Positions 24,653-33,533 of a stretch of 64,000 nucleotides of DNA are shown in pieces. The notes under the pieces were generated by a model. The model was not told where the DNA came from and did not search any database. It was given only the letters and a program-made list of their open reading frames with translations. The stretch's first letter is position 1, and each line of letters opens with the position of its first letter. Position numbers and translations under genes: made by a program. This stretch comes from Aureispira sp. CCB-QB1 (lineage in GTDB: Bacteria; Bacteroidota; Bacteroidia; Chitinophagales; Saprospiraceae). Location of the stretch: the NCBI RefSeq assembly GCF_000724545.1, contig NZ_JHBV01000039.1, forward strand, positions 62,001 to 126,000, in the 5' to 3' direction.

Positions 24653-26419
24653 ATGTCAACATTTGAGGATTTGGGGTTAACCCCCAATGTATTAAAAGCT
24701 CTAGATGATTTAGGATTTGAAAATCCAACAAAAGTACAAGAGCAAGCTATTCCCTTTGTCTTAGAGTCTGACCAAGATTTGGTTGCTTTGGCTCAAACAG
24801 GGACAGGCAAAACCGCCGCATTTAGCCTACCCATTATTCATAAATTAGATAAAAAATCCAGAACCATTCAGGCTTTGGTATTGTGTCCTACGCGTGAGTT
24901 GTGTATCCAAATAGCCAAAGATATTGCCGATTATACAAAATATGAAAGAGGGATTGAGACTGTTTCTGTTTATGGAGGAGCGCCAATAGATGGGCAAATT
25001 CGTCAATTGAGAAAAGGTTGTCATATTGTTGTAGGCACACCTGGGCGTGTTCGAGATCTTATTGAACGTCGCAAATTAGATATTAGTGGTATCAATTTCT
25101 TGGTGTTGGATGAAGCCGATGAAATGTTGACAATGGGTTTCAAAGATGAGTTGGATGCTATTTTGGCTTCTACTCCCGAAGACAAGCAAGGGCTATTATT
25201 CTCAGCAACCATGCCTAGAGAAATTGATGCAATTGCAGAAAATTACATGCGTAATCCCGAAAAAATTGAGGTAAGTTCAAGAAACTCTGCCAATTTAGAC
25301 GTTAAACATGTTTACTGCGTTGCTCGTTCTTCGGATCGTTATCGTGCGTTAAAACGCATCGCAGATATTTCTCCTGAAATGTATGGAATCGTTTTTTGTC
25401 GTACTCGTGCAGAAACCAAAGAGGTGGCAGATTGGTTGATGGCGGATGGTTATTCAGCAGATGCGCTACATGGGGACTTGTCACAAGCTCAGCGTGATTA
25501 TGTAATGGGGCGTTTCCGCAAGAAAAATATTCAATTATTGGTAGCAACTGATGTTGCTGCTCGAGGTATTGATGTGAACAACTTGACGCATGTTTTGCAT
25601 TACAAAATCCCAGATCAACTTGAGAATTATATTCACAGAAGTGGTCGTACAGGACGTGCTGGAAACAAAGGAACTTCCATTGCTTTGCTAACAGCCAAAG
25701 AAACGCATAAGATTCGTATCTTAGAAAAGAAAATTGGTCAAAAATTTGAACGTCGATTGATACCCACGGGAGAGCAAGTTTGCGAAAAACGTATGTACAC
25801 GACGATTAATAAGATTGCAACTACTGAAGTTGACCCTAGTATTGAGAAGTTTTTGCCAACAGTATACGAACAACTTTCAAACTTCTCAAAAGAAGAAATT
25901 CTTCAAAAATTTGTTACTCTAGAGTTTGAGCGTTTTTTGAGTTACTACAAAAATGCACCAGATCTAAACATAACACCAGGAAAAGAAGGTAGACGTTCGC
26001 GTGAAGATCGTAGAAGACGTGACCGTGGTGACAACTCTAGTTTTGCTCGTTTTTATGTCAATGTTGGGTCGAAACACAAAATGACTGCTCCTAGAATGAT
26101 TGGGCTGATCAATGACAGTTTAAGAGTAAAAGGTGTTGAAATTGGAAAAATCGAAATCATGAAAGGGTTTTCCTTTTTTGAAATTGATAAGGCATACGAA
26201 GATAAGATGTTGGCTAGCTCTAGCAAAAATAAGATAGCTGGTGTTGACGTATTGATTGAGCGTACATCAGACCGAAGAGAGGGAAGAAGAGATGGTGGCA
26301 GTAGAGGTCGTTCTGGTGGCGGCGGAAAATTTAAGAGAAATAAAGAAGGGAAATCAAGAGATGGGGGAAGAAGTGGCAAACGTGGGAAGTCTTTTAAATC
26401 AAAGAAAAAACGTTATTAG
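24653..26419 (+). CDS. deaD: DEAD-box RNA helicase with DbpA-type RNA-binding domain
   Basis: The frame is open upstream to 24566, but the ATG at 24653 gives the normal family N-terminus (MSTFEDLGLTPNVLKALDDLG), 588 residues. The helicase motifs are all present: AQTGTGKT (47-54), PTREL (79-83), TPGR (129-132), DEAD (153-156), FSATMP, ARGID and HRSGRTGRAG. A DbpA-like RNA-binding domain follows (FARFYVNVGSKHKMTAPRM to VDVLIERTS, about 460-540), then a basic Arg/Gly-rich tail. Such proteins unwind RNA in ribosome assembly and cold adaptation in the cytoplasm. The predicted leader of about 180 bases with a hairpin is compatible with post-transcriptional control, as for cold-shock helicases. Confidence 0.93.
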   Translation: MSTFEDLGLTPNVLKALDDLGFENPTKVQEQAIPFVLESDQDLVALAQTGTGKTAAFSLPIIHKLDKKSRTIQALVLCPTRELCIQIAKDIADYTKYERGIETVSVYGGAPIDGQIRQLRKGCHIVVGTPGRVRDLIERRKLDISGINFLVLDEADEMLTMGFKDELDAILASTPEDKQGLLFSATMPREIDAIAENYMRNPEKIEVSSRNSANLDVKHVYCVARSSDRYRALKRIADISPEMYGIVFCRTRAETKEVADWLMADGYSADALHGDLSQAQRDYVMGRFRKKNIQLLVATDVAARGIDVNNLTHVLHYKIPDQLENYIHRSGRTGRAGNKGTSIALLTAKETHKIRILEKKIGQKFERRLIPTGEQVCEKRMYTTINKIATTEVDPSIEKFLPTVYEQLSNFSKEEILQKFVTLEFERFLSYYKNAPDLNITPGKEGRRSREDRRRRDRGDNSSFARFYVNVGSKHKMTAPRMIGLINDSLRVKGVEIGKIEIMKGFSFFEIDKAYEDKMLASSSKNKIAGVDVLIERTSDRREGRRDGGSRGRSGGGGKFKRNKEGKSRDGGRSGKRGKSFKSKKKRY

Positions 26420-26442
26420 ATATTTGAAGAATAATTTTTTTC

Positions 26443-26645
26443 AATAGTTCGTTGAAACCACGCAGTAGCAGCGCAGCTAAACTTTATTAGTTTGATAATC
26501 AGCAAATTGTGCTTTTGTTGCGTTTTGTGTTAAAATTTTGATTATCAGGATAATATAAATGTGCTTTTTTGTCTTTTTGGTAAAAAAGTAAAAAACTAAG
26601 CTTGCGCCCTCATGAGCGTAGCGAACTAATCAACGAACTACTATT
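26443..26645. repeat. R1 MITE-like element, copy a (203 bp)
   Basis: It is bounded by AATAGTTCGTTGA (26443-26455) and TCAACGAACTACTATT (26630-26645), which are inverted copies apart from a 3-base insertion. The interior, from AACTTTATTAGTTTGATAATCAG onward, aligns with copy b (30043-30189), including AAATGTGCTTTTTT and CTTTTTGGT. Relative to copy b it carries two extra blocks: a CACGCAGTAGCAGCGCAG module near the left end and an AAGCTTGCGCC..ATGAGCGTAGCG block near the right end. Both blocks recur elsewhere in the window. Confidence 0.8.
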
Positions 26646-26693
26646 TTTTAACAACTTCTAAAAAGTCTAAAGAAACGATTCTATAAAAAATAG

Positions 26694-26733
26694 AAAAATG
26701 CCTCTACTTCTCAGAAAGAATAGAGGCATTTTT
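26694..26733. terminator. Bidirectional rho-independent terminator
   Basis: AAAAATGCCTCTA (26694-26706) pairs perfectly with TAGAGGCATTTTT (26721-26733) around a 14-base loop. It lies 41 bases past the stop of the minus-strand T9SS gene and can also end transcripts from the helicase. Confidence 0.9.
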
Positions 26734-26774
26734 AGTATTAAATTTTATATAGTAGCAAAGCTAACTATTGAGTA

Positions 26775-29600
26775 TTAAGGTGCTTTTTTGACAATACGCT
26801 CCGTTGCCATAATTTCGCCTGTACTATTTTGAACTTTGATTAAATAAGTTCCCGCAGGATAAGCTTCTAAGTCAATTCTTTTAGTGTTAATACCAGGAGT
26901 AGTTTGATAAAACGTTTCTGATACTGTTTTTCCAAGCACATCAATAATAGAGATATGAAGTGTTTCTTCTTTAGTGGAACTAAATTGGTAACTGACAACG
27001 CCCAATGTTGGATTAGGGAAAAATACCTGAGTTCCCTTTAGACCATTGACATTGATCGCAATGATTTTTGAATAGGTATAGGTGCCATCAAAATCTACTT
27101 GGCGCAAACGGTAATAATTGGTTCCCAACATAGGAGCCGTATCCTCAAATAAGTAAGTTAATTTTTCCGTGCTATTTCCAGCACCACTAACTACACCAAT
27201 TGTTGTAAACCCATTTTGTGGGTCTATACTACGTTCAATCTCAAAACGTTCGTTGTTAAGCTCCGTTTCTGTAACCCATTGCAATACATTCACAGCATGA
27301 TCGTTCCAACCTTTAAAATTGGCAAACTCTACTGGTAAGTCTGTATCAGGAGATAGAGCGATTCCTCCTGCACCACCAGAGAAACTGGTGATACCTGTAA
27401 TTTCTGAATAGTTGATTCCTCCAATGGTGCCTGTTGTTGCCGATAATTTGGTTGGTTGATCAAATAGAGGAGGAAGATAAGTTGTTCCTTCATTTTTAAA
27501 CCAATAGAAACCATTTGGGTTAGGATATTTGTAGGTATAATTACAAGCTGTATTCGCTGCAATATGGTTGGCAGCAGCTGTCTCTAAATCTGTTTTTTCA
27601 CTAGCAGGGAAGTAGTAACGAACATTGTAAGGAGGATTTAAGGTTCCCAAGAAGTTTACATTCCAACTGCGAGGCAATTCAAAAAATTCTTCACCAGGAC
27701 TCAAGCCATTGATACAAAGACCCGCAGCTCCAACAGTAGTTTGATAATAGCTACCATTATTGGTAATTGTTACAACAGGAGCTACAGTTGCCCCTGTCAA
27801 ATCGCCTTCTATTGAAAAAATAATGTTATCATTTAAATCATAAAAATGGTTCCATCCTGCATTGTCTGTACAATAACCTACAGAAGTAGTGCCACCAATG
27901 GGAGTGTAGACAAAGTCTTTTACCGTTACTAATTCGGTATCATCGTTGGTTGTATTGCAAGTGCCTTCTCTACGAGCATAGTAAGTTGTCGAACTATTAG
28001 GAGTAACGCTAATTGAATTTCCAACACCTAGCGCTGTTCCCGTTCCATTAGGACCAGTATACCAAACGATATTAGATCCAGTTCCTGCCGCACCTCCACT
28101 GGCTGTTAAGGCGATGGTAGAGTTAGGGCAAGCTTTGCCCGAAACACTAGCAATGGTAGGAGCAGTAGAATTGGTATTTACAACAACGGTTGTTGGACTA
28201 CCTAATCCCGTCGTTCGCACACATCCATTGTTATCAGTAATAGAGCTTAATGTATAGGTAGTTGTACTTCCTGGAGTAACAGGAATGTTGGTGCCAGCAG
28301 CAATATTGTTTAATGTATTACCATTATAAACAATATCCCAAGGTCCTGCCCCCGCAGTAGGGTTGAATGTAATTGTACTCGAATTGCCTTGACAAATTGG
28401 TGCACCACTTGACAAGTTTCCATTAGGCAATGGATTTACCGTAACTGTAACCGTATTGGTATAACTTACCAGTCCGCAACCATCCAAAAGTCGTCTTCTA
28501 TAATAACGAGTTTGTGTTAACCCAGCAGGAGGGTCGTAGGCTAGTCCCGTTGCTCCCCCTATATTTGTCCATGTGCTATTGTTATTACTATATTGCCATT
28601 GATAATTAAGGGTAGTCGTATAAGCTTGCCCCGCAGTTGCAGAAGGGAAATTGCTAGGGTTGCCTCCAGAACAAATGCTTTGGTTTCCTGTGATGCTGCC
28701 TGGGTTATTATTGGTGGCGTCAATAAAACGGATTTCATCCACATAACCTCTATCTTCCCCTGAAGAAACAGAGCCATCTTTGTCATAACGCCATTCTACG
28801 GTATTATTTCCAAAATCTAAATTTATGGTTCTAGTTGCCCAACCGACAGTCCCTGAAATTCGGTCTCTACGTACCCCATTGACATAAATTTCTAAATAGT
28901 CATAATTGGCTTCTGAAGATACTCTCCATCTAAAAACGACTTGACTTTTGCAAGAAACAGTGGTCGAAAAGCTAGAAGTTTGGTTGTGTGTAATTGTTCC
29001 AGAAGTGGCACAATCGCCACCAACACTTGACCAAGCACCTCTAGAACCCCAGAAAGGTCTTGAGCCACTAGTTGTGAATGTTTCCGCTGTGTTTTCAACA
29101 GCATTAGGAATACTTGTTGTAGCATAGCGATAACGATAAAATGTATTCATATTGTAATCGCCTGTACCACAAGTCCTATTTGTGTTGGTCCATTGATATT
29201 CTAATGGGGTGGTAAAATTATAAGTACAAGTTTGGTTGGCTCGACAGTCATCATCATTGAAGAAACTTGTGTTAAAATCACAACGATCGCCGATGTCGTC
29301 TTCCCAAGAATCAATTCTTGTTCTAATTTGAGTAGCGGTGACATTGTATCGATTTCTAGTAGCCCATGAACCCGTGTGTGTCACAGCGCCGTTGTGATCT
29401 CTTGTAACACAACCAGAGTAAGTTTCGGCTGTATTTACGTTGTCACTAATCCATCCTTTCCAAGTGTGTTCTTCGTTGAATGCCTCTCCGCCACAGTTGC
29501 TACCGTAGAATTGTGTAATTCGAGATTCATAATCAATGTTTTGAGCTAGTAGGAGAGAAGCACTAGCCATTAACATAACTATTGTAAATAGTGGTTTCAT
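26775..29600 (-). CDS. Large T9SS-secreted protein with Ig-like repeats (paralogue 1)
   Basis: The frame opens at 29732, but the ATG at 29600 precedes a signal peptide (MKPLFTIVMLMASASLLLAQ) that matches its paralogue, giving 941 residues. Layout: a cysteine-containing N-terminal domain of about 130 residues (FYGSNCGGEAFNEEHTWKGW); a jelly-roll-like domain (about 160-290) with LEIYVNGVRRDRISG and NTVEWRYDKDG; several SprB/PKD-like Ig repeats (about 295-560) with YQWQYSNNNSTWTNIG and WYTGPNGTGT; a unique domain (about 560-740); a fibronectin-like linker after LPVEFANFKGWN; and a T9SS type A sorting domain (FFPNPTLGVVSYQF to GTYLIKVQN). It is likely a surface adhesin. It forms a tandem pair with the gene ending at 30234. 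Confidence 0.87.
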   Translation of the reverse strand: MKPLFTIVMLMASASLLLAQNIDYESRITQFYGSNCGGEAFNEEHTWKGWISDNVNTAETYSGCVTRDHNGAVTHTGSWATRNRYNVTATQIRTRIDSWEDDIGDRCDFNTSFFNDDDCRANQTCTYNFTTPLEYQWTNTNRTCGTGDYNMNTFYRYRYATTSIPNAVENTAETFTTSGSRPFWGSRGAWSSVGGDCATSGTITHNQTSSFSTTVSCKSQVVFRWRVSSEANYDYLEIYVNGVRRDRISGTVGWATRTINLDFGNNTVEWRYDKDGSVSSGEDRGYVDEIRFIDATNNNPGSITGNQSICSGGNPSNFPSATAGQAYTTTLNYQWQYSNNNSTWTNIGGATGLAYDPPAGLTQTRYYRRRLLDGCGLVSYTNTVTVTVNPLPNGNLSSGAPICQGNSSTITFNPTAGAGPWDIVYNGNTLNNIAAGTNIPVTPGSTTTYTLSSITDNNGCVRTTGLGSPTTVVVNTNSTAPTIASVSGKACPNSTIALTASGGAAGTGSNIVWYTGPNGTGTALGVGNSISVTPNSSTTYYARREGTCNTTNDDTELVTVKDFVYTPIGGTTSVGYCTDNAGWNHFYDLNDNIIFSIEGDLTGATVAPVVTITNNGSYYQTTVGAAGLCINGLSPGEEFFELPRSWNVNFLGTLNPPYNVRYYFPASEKTDLETAAANHIAANTACNYTYKYPNPNGFYWFKNEGTTYLPPLFDQPTKLSATTGTIGGINYSEITGITSFSGGAGGIALSPDTDLPVEFANFKGWNDHAVNVLQWVTETELNNERFEIERSIDPQNGFTTIGVVSGAGNSTEKLTYLFEDTAPMLGTNYYRLRQVDFDGTYTYSKIIAINVNGLKGTQVFFPNPTLGVVSYQFSSTKEETLHISIIDVLGKTVSETFYQTTPGINTKRIDLEAYPAGTYLIKVQNSTGEIMATERIVKKAP

Positions 29601-29785
29601 AAGTAAATTTGTGTAATAATTGTATAAGGGAATAAAATCAAGCAAGTTTAAAAATACGTTATTAATACCTAATAAACAATACTTTAACTTTAGTAAGGGA
29701 AATAAACTTGAAATTATATGATTTTTTGACACAAAAGTGTGAACATTATTAGGGAATTAATCCCTAGCAGGAGATAGAACAATAA

Positions 29786-29817
29786 AAAAAGCTCACCTCG
29801 AATGAGATAAGCTTTTT
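29786..29817. terminator. Terminator-like hairpin
   Basis: AAAAAGC (29786-29792) pairs with GCTTTTT (29811-29817), with an inner CTC/GAG pairing, and has A and T runs at both sides. It lies between the tandem T9SS genes and may stop read-through from the upstream paralogue. Confidence 0.55.
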
Positions 29818-29848
29818 CATTTGATATTTATATCAAATTTCTAATACT

Positions 29849-30037
29849 ATTACTCCGTTGCAAAATCGTATTAGTTTAGCCTCGCTGCTACTACGTGGTA
29901 CTTCGTGAGCGCTACGCTTTTAGTTAGCTTTGCTGCTACTACGTGGTATTGCAGGAGTGCTTCGCAGTTGATTATTAGTAAGATGCGTTTCTGTTATTTT
30001 TGCACTAAAAGACTGGTAATTAAATCAATGGAGTATT
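29849..30037. repeat. R2 MITE-like element, copy a (189 bp)
   Basis: ATTACTCCGTTG (29849-29860) and CAATGGAGTATT (30026-30037) are inverted copies with 10 of 12 matches. The interior has two direct copies of GCTGCTACTACGTGGTA (29888-29904 and 29931-29947), which are the reverse complement of the CACGTAGTAGCAGC module seen elsewhere. Confidence 0.6.
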
Positions 30038-30042
30038 ATAAC

Positions 30043-30189
30043 AATAGTTCGTTGAAAAACTTTATTAGTTTGATAATCAGTAAGTTGCGATTTTATTGCG
30101 TTTTATGTTAAAATTTTGATTATCAAACTAATATAAATGTGCTTTTTTATCTTTTTGGTGAAAAAGTAAAAAATCAACGAACTACTATT
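30043..30189. repeat. R1 MITE-like element, copy b (147 bp)
   Basis: Ends are AATAGTTCGTTGA (30043-30055) and TCAACGAACTACTATT (30174-30189), the same as in copy a. Inside there is a second, nested, perfect 17-bp inverted repeat: TATTAGTTTGATAATCA (30063-30079) with TGATTATCAAACTAATA (30117-30133). The RNA or single-stranded DNA could therefore form a long branched hairpin. This is the compact form without the extra modules of copy a. Confidence 0.8.
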
Positions 30190-30233
30190 ATAATATAAAA
30201 TATTTTTTTAATAAAGGGCTTGTGACGGACGAA

Positions 30234-33065
30234 TTACTCTATGTGTTTTACAATTTTTTCTGTTGCAATTACCTTGCCTTGATTGTTTTGAATTTTGACA
30301 ATATAAGTGCCAGAAGTATAATCGCTCAAGTCAATCGAAGTCGTGTTAATACCTAGTGTGATTTGATAATTTGTTTGATACAATGTTTTTCCTAGAATGT
30401 CCATAATTGTAATGGATAACATTTCTTCTTGGCTGGCATCTAATTGATAATTAACTATAGCTGATGTTGGGTTAGGGAAAAACATTTGTTTGCCTTTTGT
30501 ACCTTCAACCTCAATAGCGATAATATTAGAATAGGTATAAGTACCATCAAAGTCTATTTGTCGTAATCGGTAATAATTAACCCCTAACATAGGATTTTGA
30601 TCTTCAAATAAGTAGCTAAGAGGTTGGTTGCTTGTTCCTGCTCCATCAACCGTAGCAATTTTTACAAATCCTTCTTGTGGATTGATGCTGCGCTCAATTT
30701 CAAAACGGTCATTGTTTAGCTCTGTTTCTGTCATCCATTGTAAAACATTAGAAGTTTTCTCGTTCCAACCTTTAAAGGTTGTTAATTCAACAGGCAAACC
30801 TGGATCTGGCGTTAATGCAACAGCACCTGATCCTCCAGAGAAGCTTGTAATACCTGTTATTTGTGAATAATTAATGCCATTGACACTACCATTGTTGCCT
30901 GATAGTTTTGTCGGCTCATCGAATTGAGGGGCATTGTAAGTAGAACCAATATTTTTGAACCAATAAAAGCCATTGGGATAAGAATACTTGTAGGTATAAT
31001 TACAATCTGAATTTGTTGCCATATGATTGATTGCAGCATTCTCTACGTCTGTTTTTTCGTTGAGAGGAAAATAATAGCGTACCTCGTAAGGAGGATTTAA
31101 TGCTCCTGAAAACTCAACATTCCAACTACGAGGCAATTCAAAAAATTCTTCTCCTGGTGTCCAACCATTGGCACAAGAACCAACAGCACCAACTGTTGTT
31201 TGATAGTAACTGCCATTGTTGTTAATGGCAATAGTAGGCGTTGACGTTGCTCCAGATAAGTCGCCACTGACAGAGAAAATAATGTCGTCATTCGCATCAA
31301 AGAAGTGATGCCAGCCATTATTATCCGTACAATAATCGACAGATTGTGTTACGCCTACAGGAGTATAGATATAGTTTTTTACATCAACAACTTCTGAATC
31401 GTCATTTGTTGTGTTGCATGTTCCTTCACGACGAGCGTAGTAAGTAGTTGTACTAGTTGGAACAATATTAATAGTGTTACCCGTTCCGATATGACTGCCT
31501 GTCCCATTGGGACCCGTGTACCATTGGATGTTAGAGCCTGTACCTTCGGTTCCTCCATTCGCAGACAAGGTCATGGTTGTGTTGGGGCATTGTTTGCCAG
31601 AAACGGGGGTAATGGTTGGATCGGTTGAATTTGTATTAACAATAACTTTGGCATTGGAACCAAAACCAATTGTCCTAACGCAACCATTGTCATCCGTAAT
31701 AGAACTTAGACTATAAGTAGTTGTACTGGCTGGAGCAACGTTAATATTTGTTCCAGAAGAAATATTATTTAAGCTAACTCCATTGTAAACAATATCCCAA
31801 GGTCCTGTACCAGCATAAGCATCAAAAACAACGTTAGCAGAACCTCCAGGGCAGATAGCAGGCGGGCTTAACAAATCGGCATTGGGCAGAGGATTGACAG
31901 TAACCGTTACCGTATTAGAGTAAGCTGTGTTTCCACATCCATCTTGCAAACGTCTTCTATAATAACGAGTTTGAATCAAGCCACTAGGTGGATCGTAACT
32001 CAATCCATTAGAGCTACCTATATTAATCCAATTAGAATTATCGTTGCTAAATTGCCACTGATAGATTGGGGTATTGGAATAGATTTCTCCTGGATTAGTA
32101 GAAGCCAAATTACTAGGGTCTCCTTCAGAGCAAATAGTTTGATTACCAGAGATACTACCTGGATTAATGGTGTTGGCATTGACAAACGCTACTTGGTCAA
32201 TATAGCCTCTATCTTCGCCGACAGAAATAGCTCCATTTTTAGCATATCTCCATTCTATTGTATTATCTCCAAAATCTAAATTAATTGTTCTTGTTGTCCA
32301 TCCTTGTATACCCGATATTCTATCTCTGCGAACACCATTGATGTAGACTTCTAACCAGTCAGCACCTAATTCAGAGGAAACTCTCCATTGAAACGTAATT
32401 TGACTTTTACAGCTAACCGTTGTCATTAAACTAGATGTCTGATTGTCAGAGATAGTACCAGAAGTAGCACAGTCGTTACCTACATTAGACCAATTGCCTC
32501 GTGAGCCCCAAAAAGGACGATTTCCTCCTGTAGTGTATAATTCCGAATTTTCAACAGCATCAGAAAGAGCAACCGTAGCATAACGATAACGATAGAATGT
32601 ATTCATGTTATAATCACTTGTTCCACAAGTCTGGTCGAAGTTGGTCCATTGATACTCAAGAGGATTAGTAAAATTATATACACAAGTTTGATTGGCTCGG
32701 CAATCATCACCATTTCCACTTACATCAAAATCACAACGAGCACCAGCATCGTCTTCCCAAGCGTCAATACGAGTTCGAATTTGTGTAGCAGTAACGTTAT
32801 ATTGGTTGCGAATAGCGTAACTTCCTGTACGGGCGCAATCACCATTTCTGTCACATTGAATACATCCAGAGCTAGTTTCGGCAGTATTAACATCATCCGA
32901 AATGTAGCCATGCCAAGTATGTTCTTCAAGACTTGCGTTGCCTGGATCATTTCCGCAAGAAGAACTACCAAAAAAACTAGTAATCCGAGATTCGTAATTG
33001 ATATTTTGTGCTGATAGTAGGGAGCTAGTTATGATAAGTATGAATAGTGTAAATAGTGGTTTCAT
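30234..33065 (-). CDS. Large T9SS-secreted protein with Ig-like repeats (paralogue 2)
   Basis: This 943-residue protein is collinear with the one encoded at 26775-29600: signal peptide (MKPLFTLFILIITSSLLSAQ), a cysteine-containing N-terminal domain (here with an extra CIQCDRNGDC insertion), jelly-roll-like domain (LEVYINGVRRDRISG), Ig-like repeats, a unique domain (FFELPRSWNVEFSGALNPPY), fibronectin-like linker after LPVELTTFKGWN and a T9SS sorting domain (FFPNPTSAIVNYQL to GTYIVKIQN). Conservation is strong along the whole length, so this is a tandem duplication. No ligand can be named. The S46 peptidase gene lies upstream on the same strand. Confidence 0.87.
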   Translation of the reverse strand: MKPLFTLFILIITSSLLSAQNINYESRITSFFGSSSCGNDPGNASLEEHTWHGYISDDVNTAETSSGCIQCDRNGDCARTGSYAIRNQYNVTATQIRTRIDAWEDDAGARCDFDVSGNGDDCRANQTCVYNFTNPLEYQWTNFDQTCGTSDYNMNTFYRYRYATVALSDAVENSELYTTGGNRPFWGSRGNWSNVGNDCATSGTISDNQTSSLMTTVSCKSQITFQWRVSSELGADWLEVYINGVRRDRISGIQGWTTRTINLDFGDNTIEWRYAKNGAISVGEDRGYIDQVAFVNANTINPGSISGNQTICSEGDPSNLASTNPGEIYSNTPIYQWQFSNDNSNWINIGSSNGLSYDPPSGLIQTRYYRRRLQDGCGNTAYSNTVTVTVNPLPNADLLSPPAICPGGSANVVFDAYAGTGPWDIVYNGVSLNNISSGTNINVAPASTTTYSLSSITDDNGCVRTIGFGSNAKVIVNTNSTDPTITPVSGKQCPNTTMTLSANGGTEGTGSNIQWYTGPNGTGSHIGTGNTINIVPTSTTTYYARREGTCNTTNDDSEVVDVKNYIYTPVGVTQSVDYCTDNNGWHHFFDANDDIIFSVSGDLSGATSTPTIAINNNGSYYQTTVGAVGSCANGWTPGEEFFELPRSWNVEFSGALNPPYEVRYYFPLNEKTDVENAAINHMATNSDCNYTYKYSYPNGFYWFKNIGSTYNAPQFDEPTKLSGNNGSVNGINYSQITGITSFSGGSGAVALTPDPGLPVELTTFKGWNEKTSNVLQWMTETELNNDRFEIERSINPQEGFVKIATVDGAGTSNQPLSYLFEDQNPMLGVNYYRLRQIDFDGTYTYSNIIAIEVEGTKGKQMFFPNPTSAIVNYQLDASQEEMLSITIMDILGKTLYQTNYQITLGINTTSIDLSDYTSGTYIVKIQNNQGKVIATEKIVKHIE

Positions 33066-33533
33066 TTATTGTATCTTTTTTTTAGTGAAAAAATAGGATT
33101 TCATACATTTCAAAAATCAATACTTCAATATAGGGTATAGCAAGCCCTACAAAATTGTTTCTTCCAATATGATCCAAATTTTAAGATCGGACACAAGGAA
33201 GCCTTCCAATTTTGCATTAGATTTACTATAAAAACAATTTGTTTTTTTGCTTAGTCTAAAATATTAATTTTTGTGCTCATGATGCCCTTTGGTGAAGGTT
33301 AAGGGATTGATAGAATATCATGAACGTTAATTTGATCAGATATTAGTAAAACACATTGTTGTATTAAATGTTCATAGAAAAGCAGCTTTTCTAAAAAAAA
33401 TACAATATAAAGGCATATAAAAGTAGCAGATATATTGGTACCTGTAGAAAAAAAAGAGACCAATTTCTACCTAGAAATTGATCTCCTTAACAGCTTGTTT
33501 GCCAAGCTATAGAAGCTTAATAATAGCCATATA
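33066..33533. other. Intergenic region upstream of T9SS paralogue 2
   Basis: This AT-rich stretch contains the S46 peptidase terminator near its right end and presumably the promoter of the T9SS paralogue. No repeat, gene or clear promoter box is seen. Confidence 0.6.
33456..33485 (-). terminator. Rho-independent terminator of the S46 peptidase gene
   Basis: GAGACCAATTTCTA (33456-33469) pairs with TAGAAATTGATCTC (33472-33485) with one mismatch and a very short loop. On the minus strand it is followed by a run of eight T. It starts 48 bases after the peptidase stop. Confidence 0.88.

Larger units (their letters stand above)
26420..26774. other. Convergent intergenic region with repeat and terminator
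   Basis: This stretch between the helicase gene and the convergent T9SS gene holds the R1a repeat (26443-26645), a strong hairpin terminator (26694-26733) and a short AGTAGCAAAGCTAACT module (26752-26767). No gene is seen. Confidence 0.8.
29601..30233. other. Intergenic region between tandem paralogues, occupied by repeats
   Basis: It contains a terminator-like hairpin (29786-29817), the R2a element (29849-30037) and, only 5 bases further, the R1b element (30043-30189). The 68-codon plus-strand frame through here is built from the repeats and has no protein character. Confidence 0.8.

Noticed and set aside
29601-29732. Upstream extension of T9SS paralogue 1
   Set aside because: The extension places 44 residues before the signal peptide; the internal ATG matches the start of paralogue 2.
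29905-30111. 68-codon plus-strand frame between the T9SS paralogues
   Set aside because: It is made of the R2a and R1b repeats, has no homologue-like features and no promoter. I annotate the repeats instead.
21759-30189. Dispersed repeats considered as CRISPR or phage attachment sites
   Set aside because: Copies are few, differ in length, have no regular spacers, no cas genes and no integrase nearby.
32649-33014. 121-codon frame antisense to T9SS paralogue 2
   Set aside because: It is a low-complexity Ser/Thr/Ile shadow of the real gene. The same holds for 31944-32279 and for the antisense frames in the Clp-like gene.
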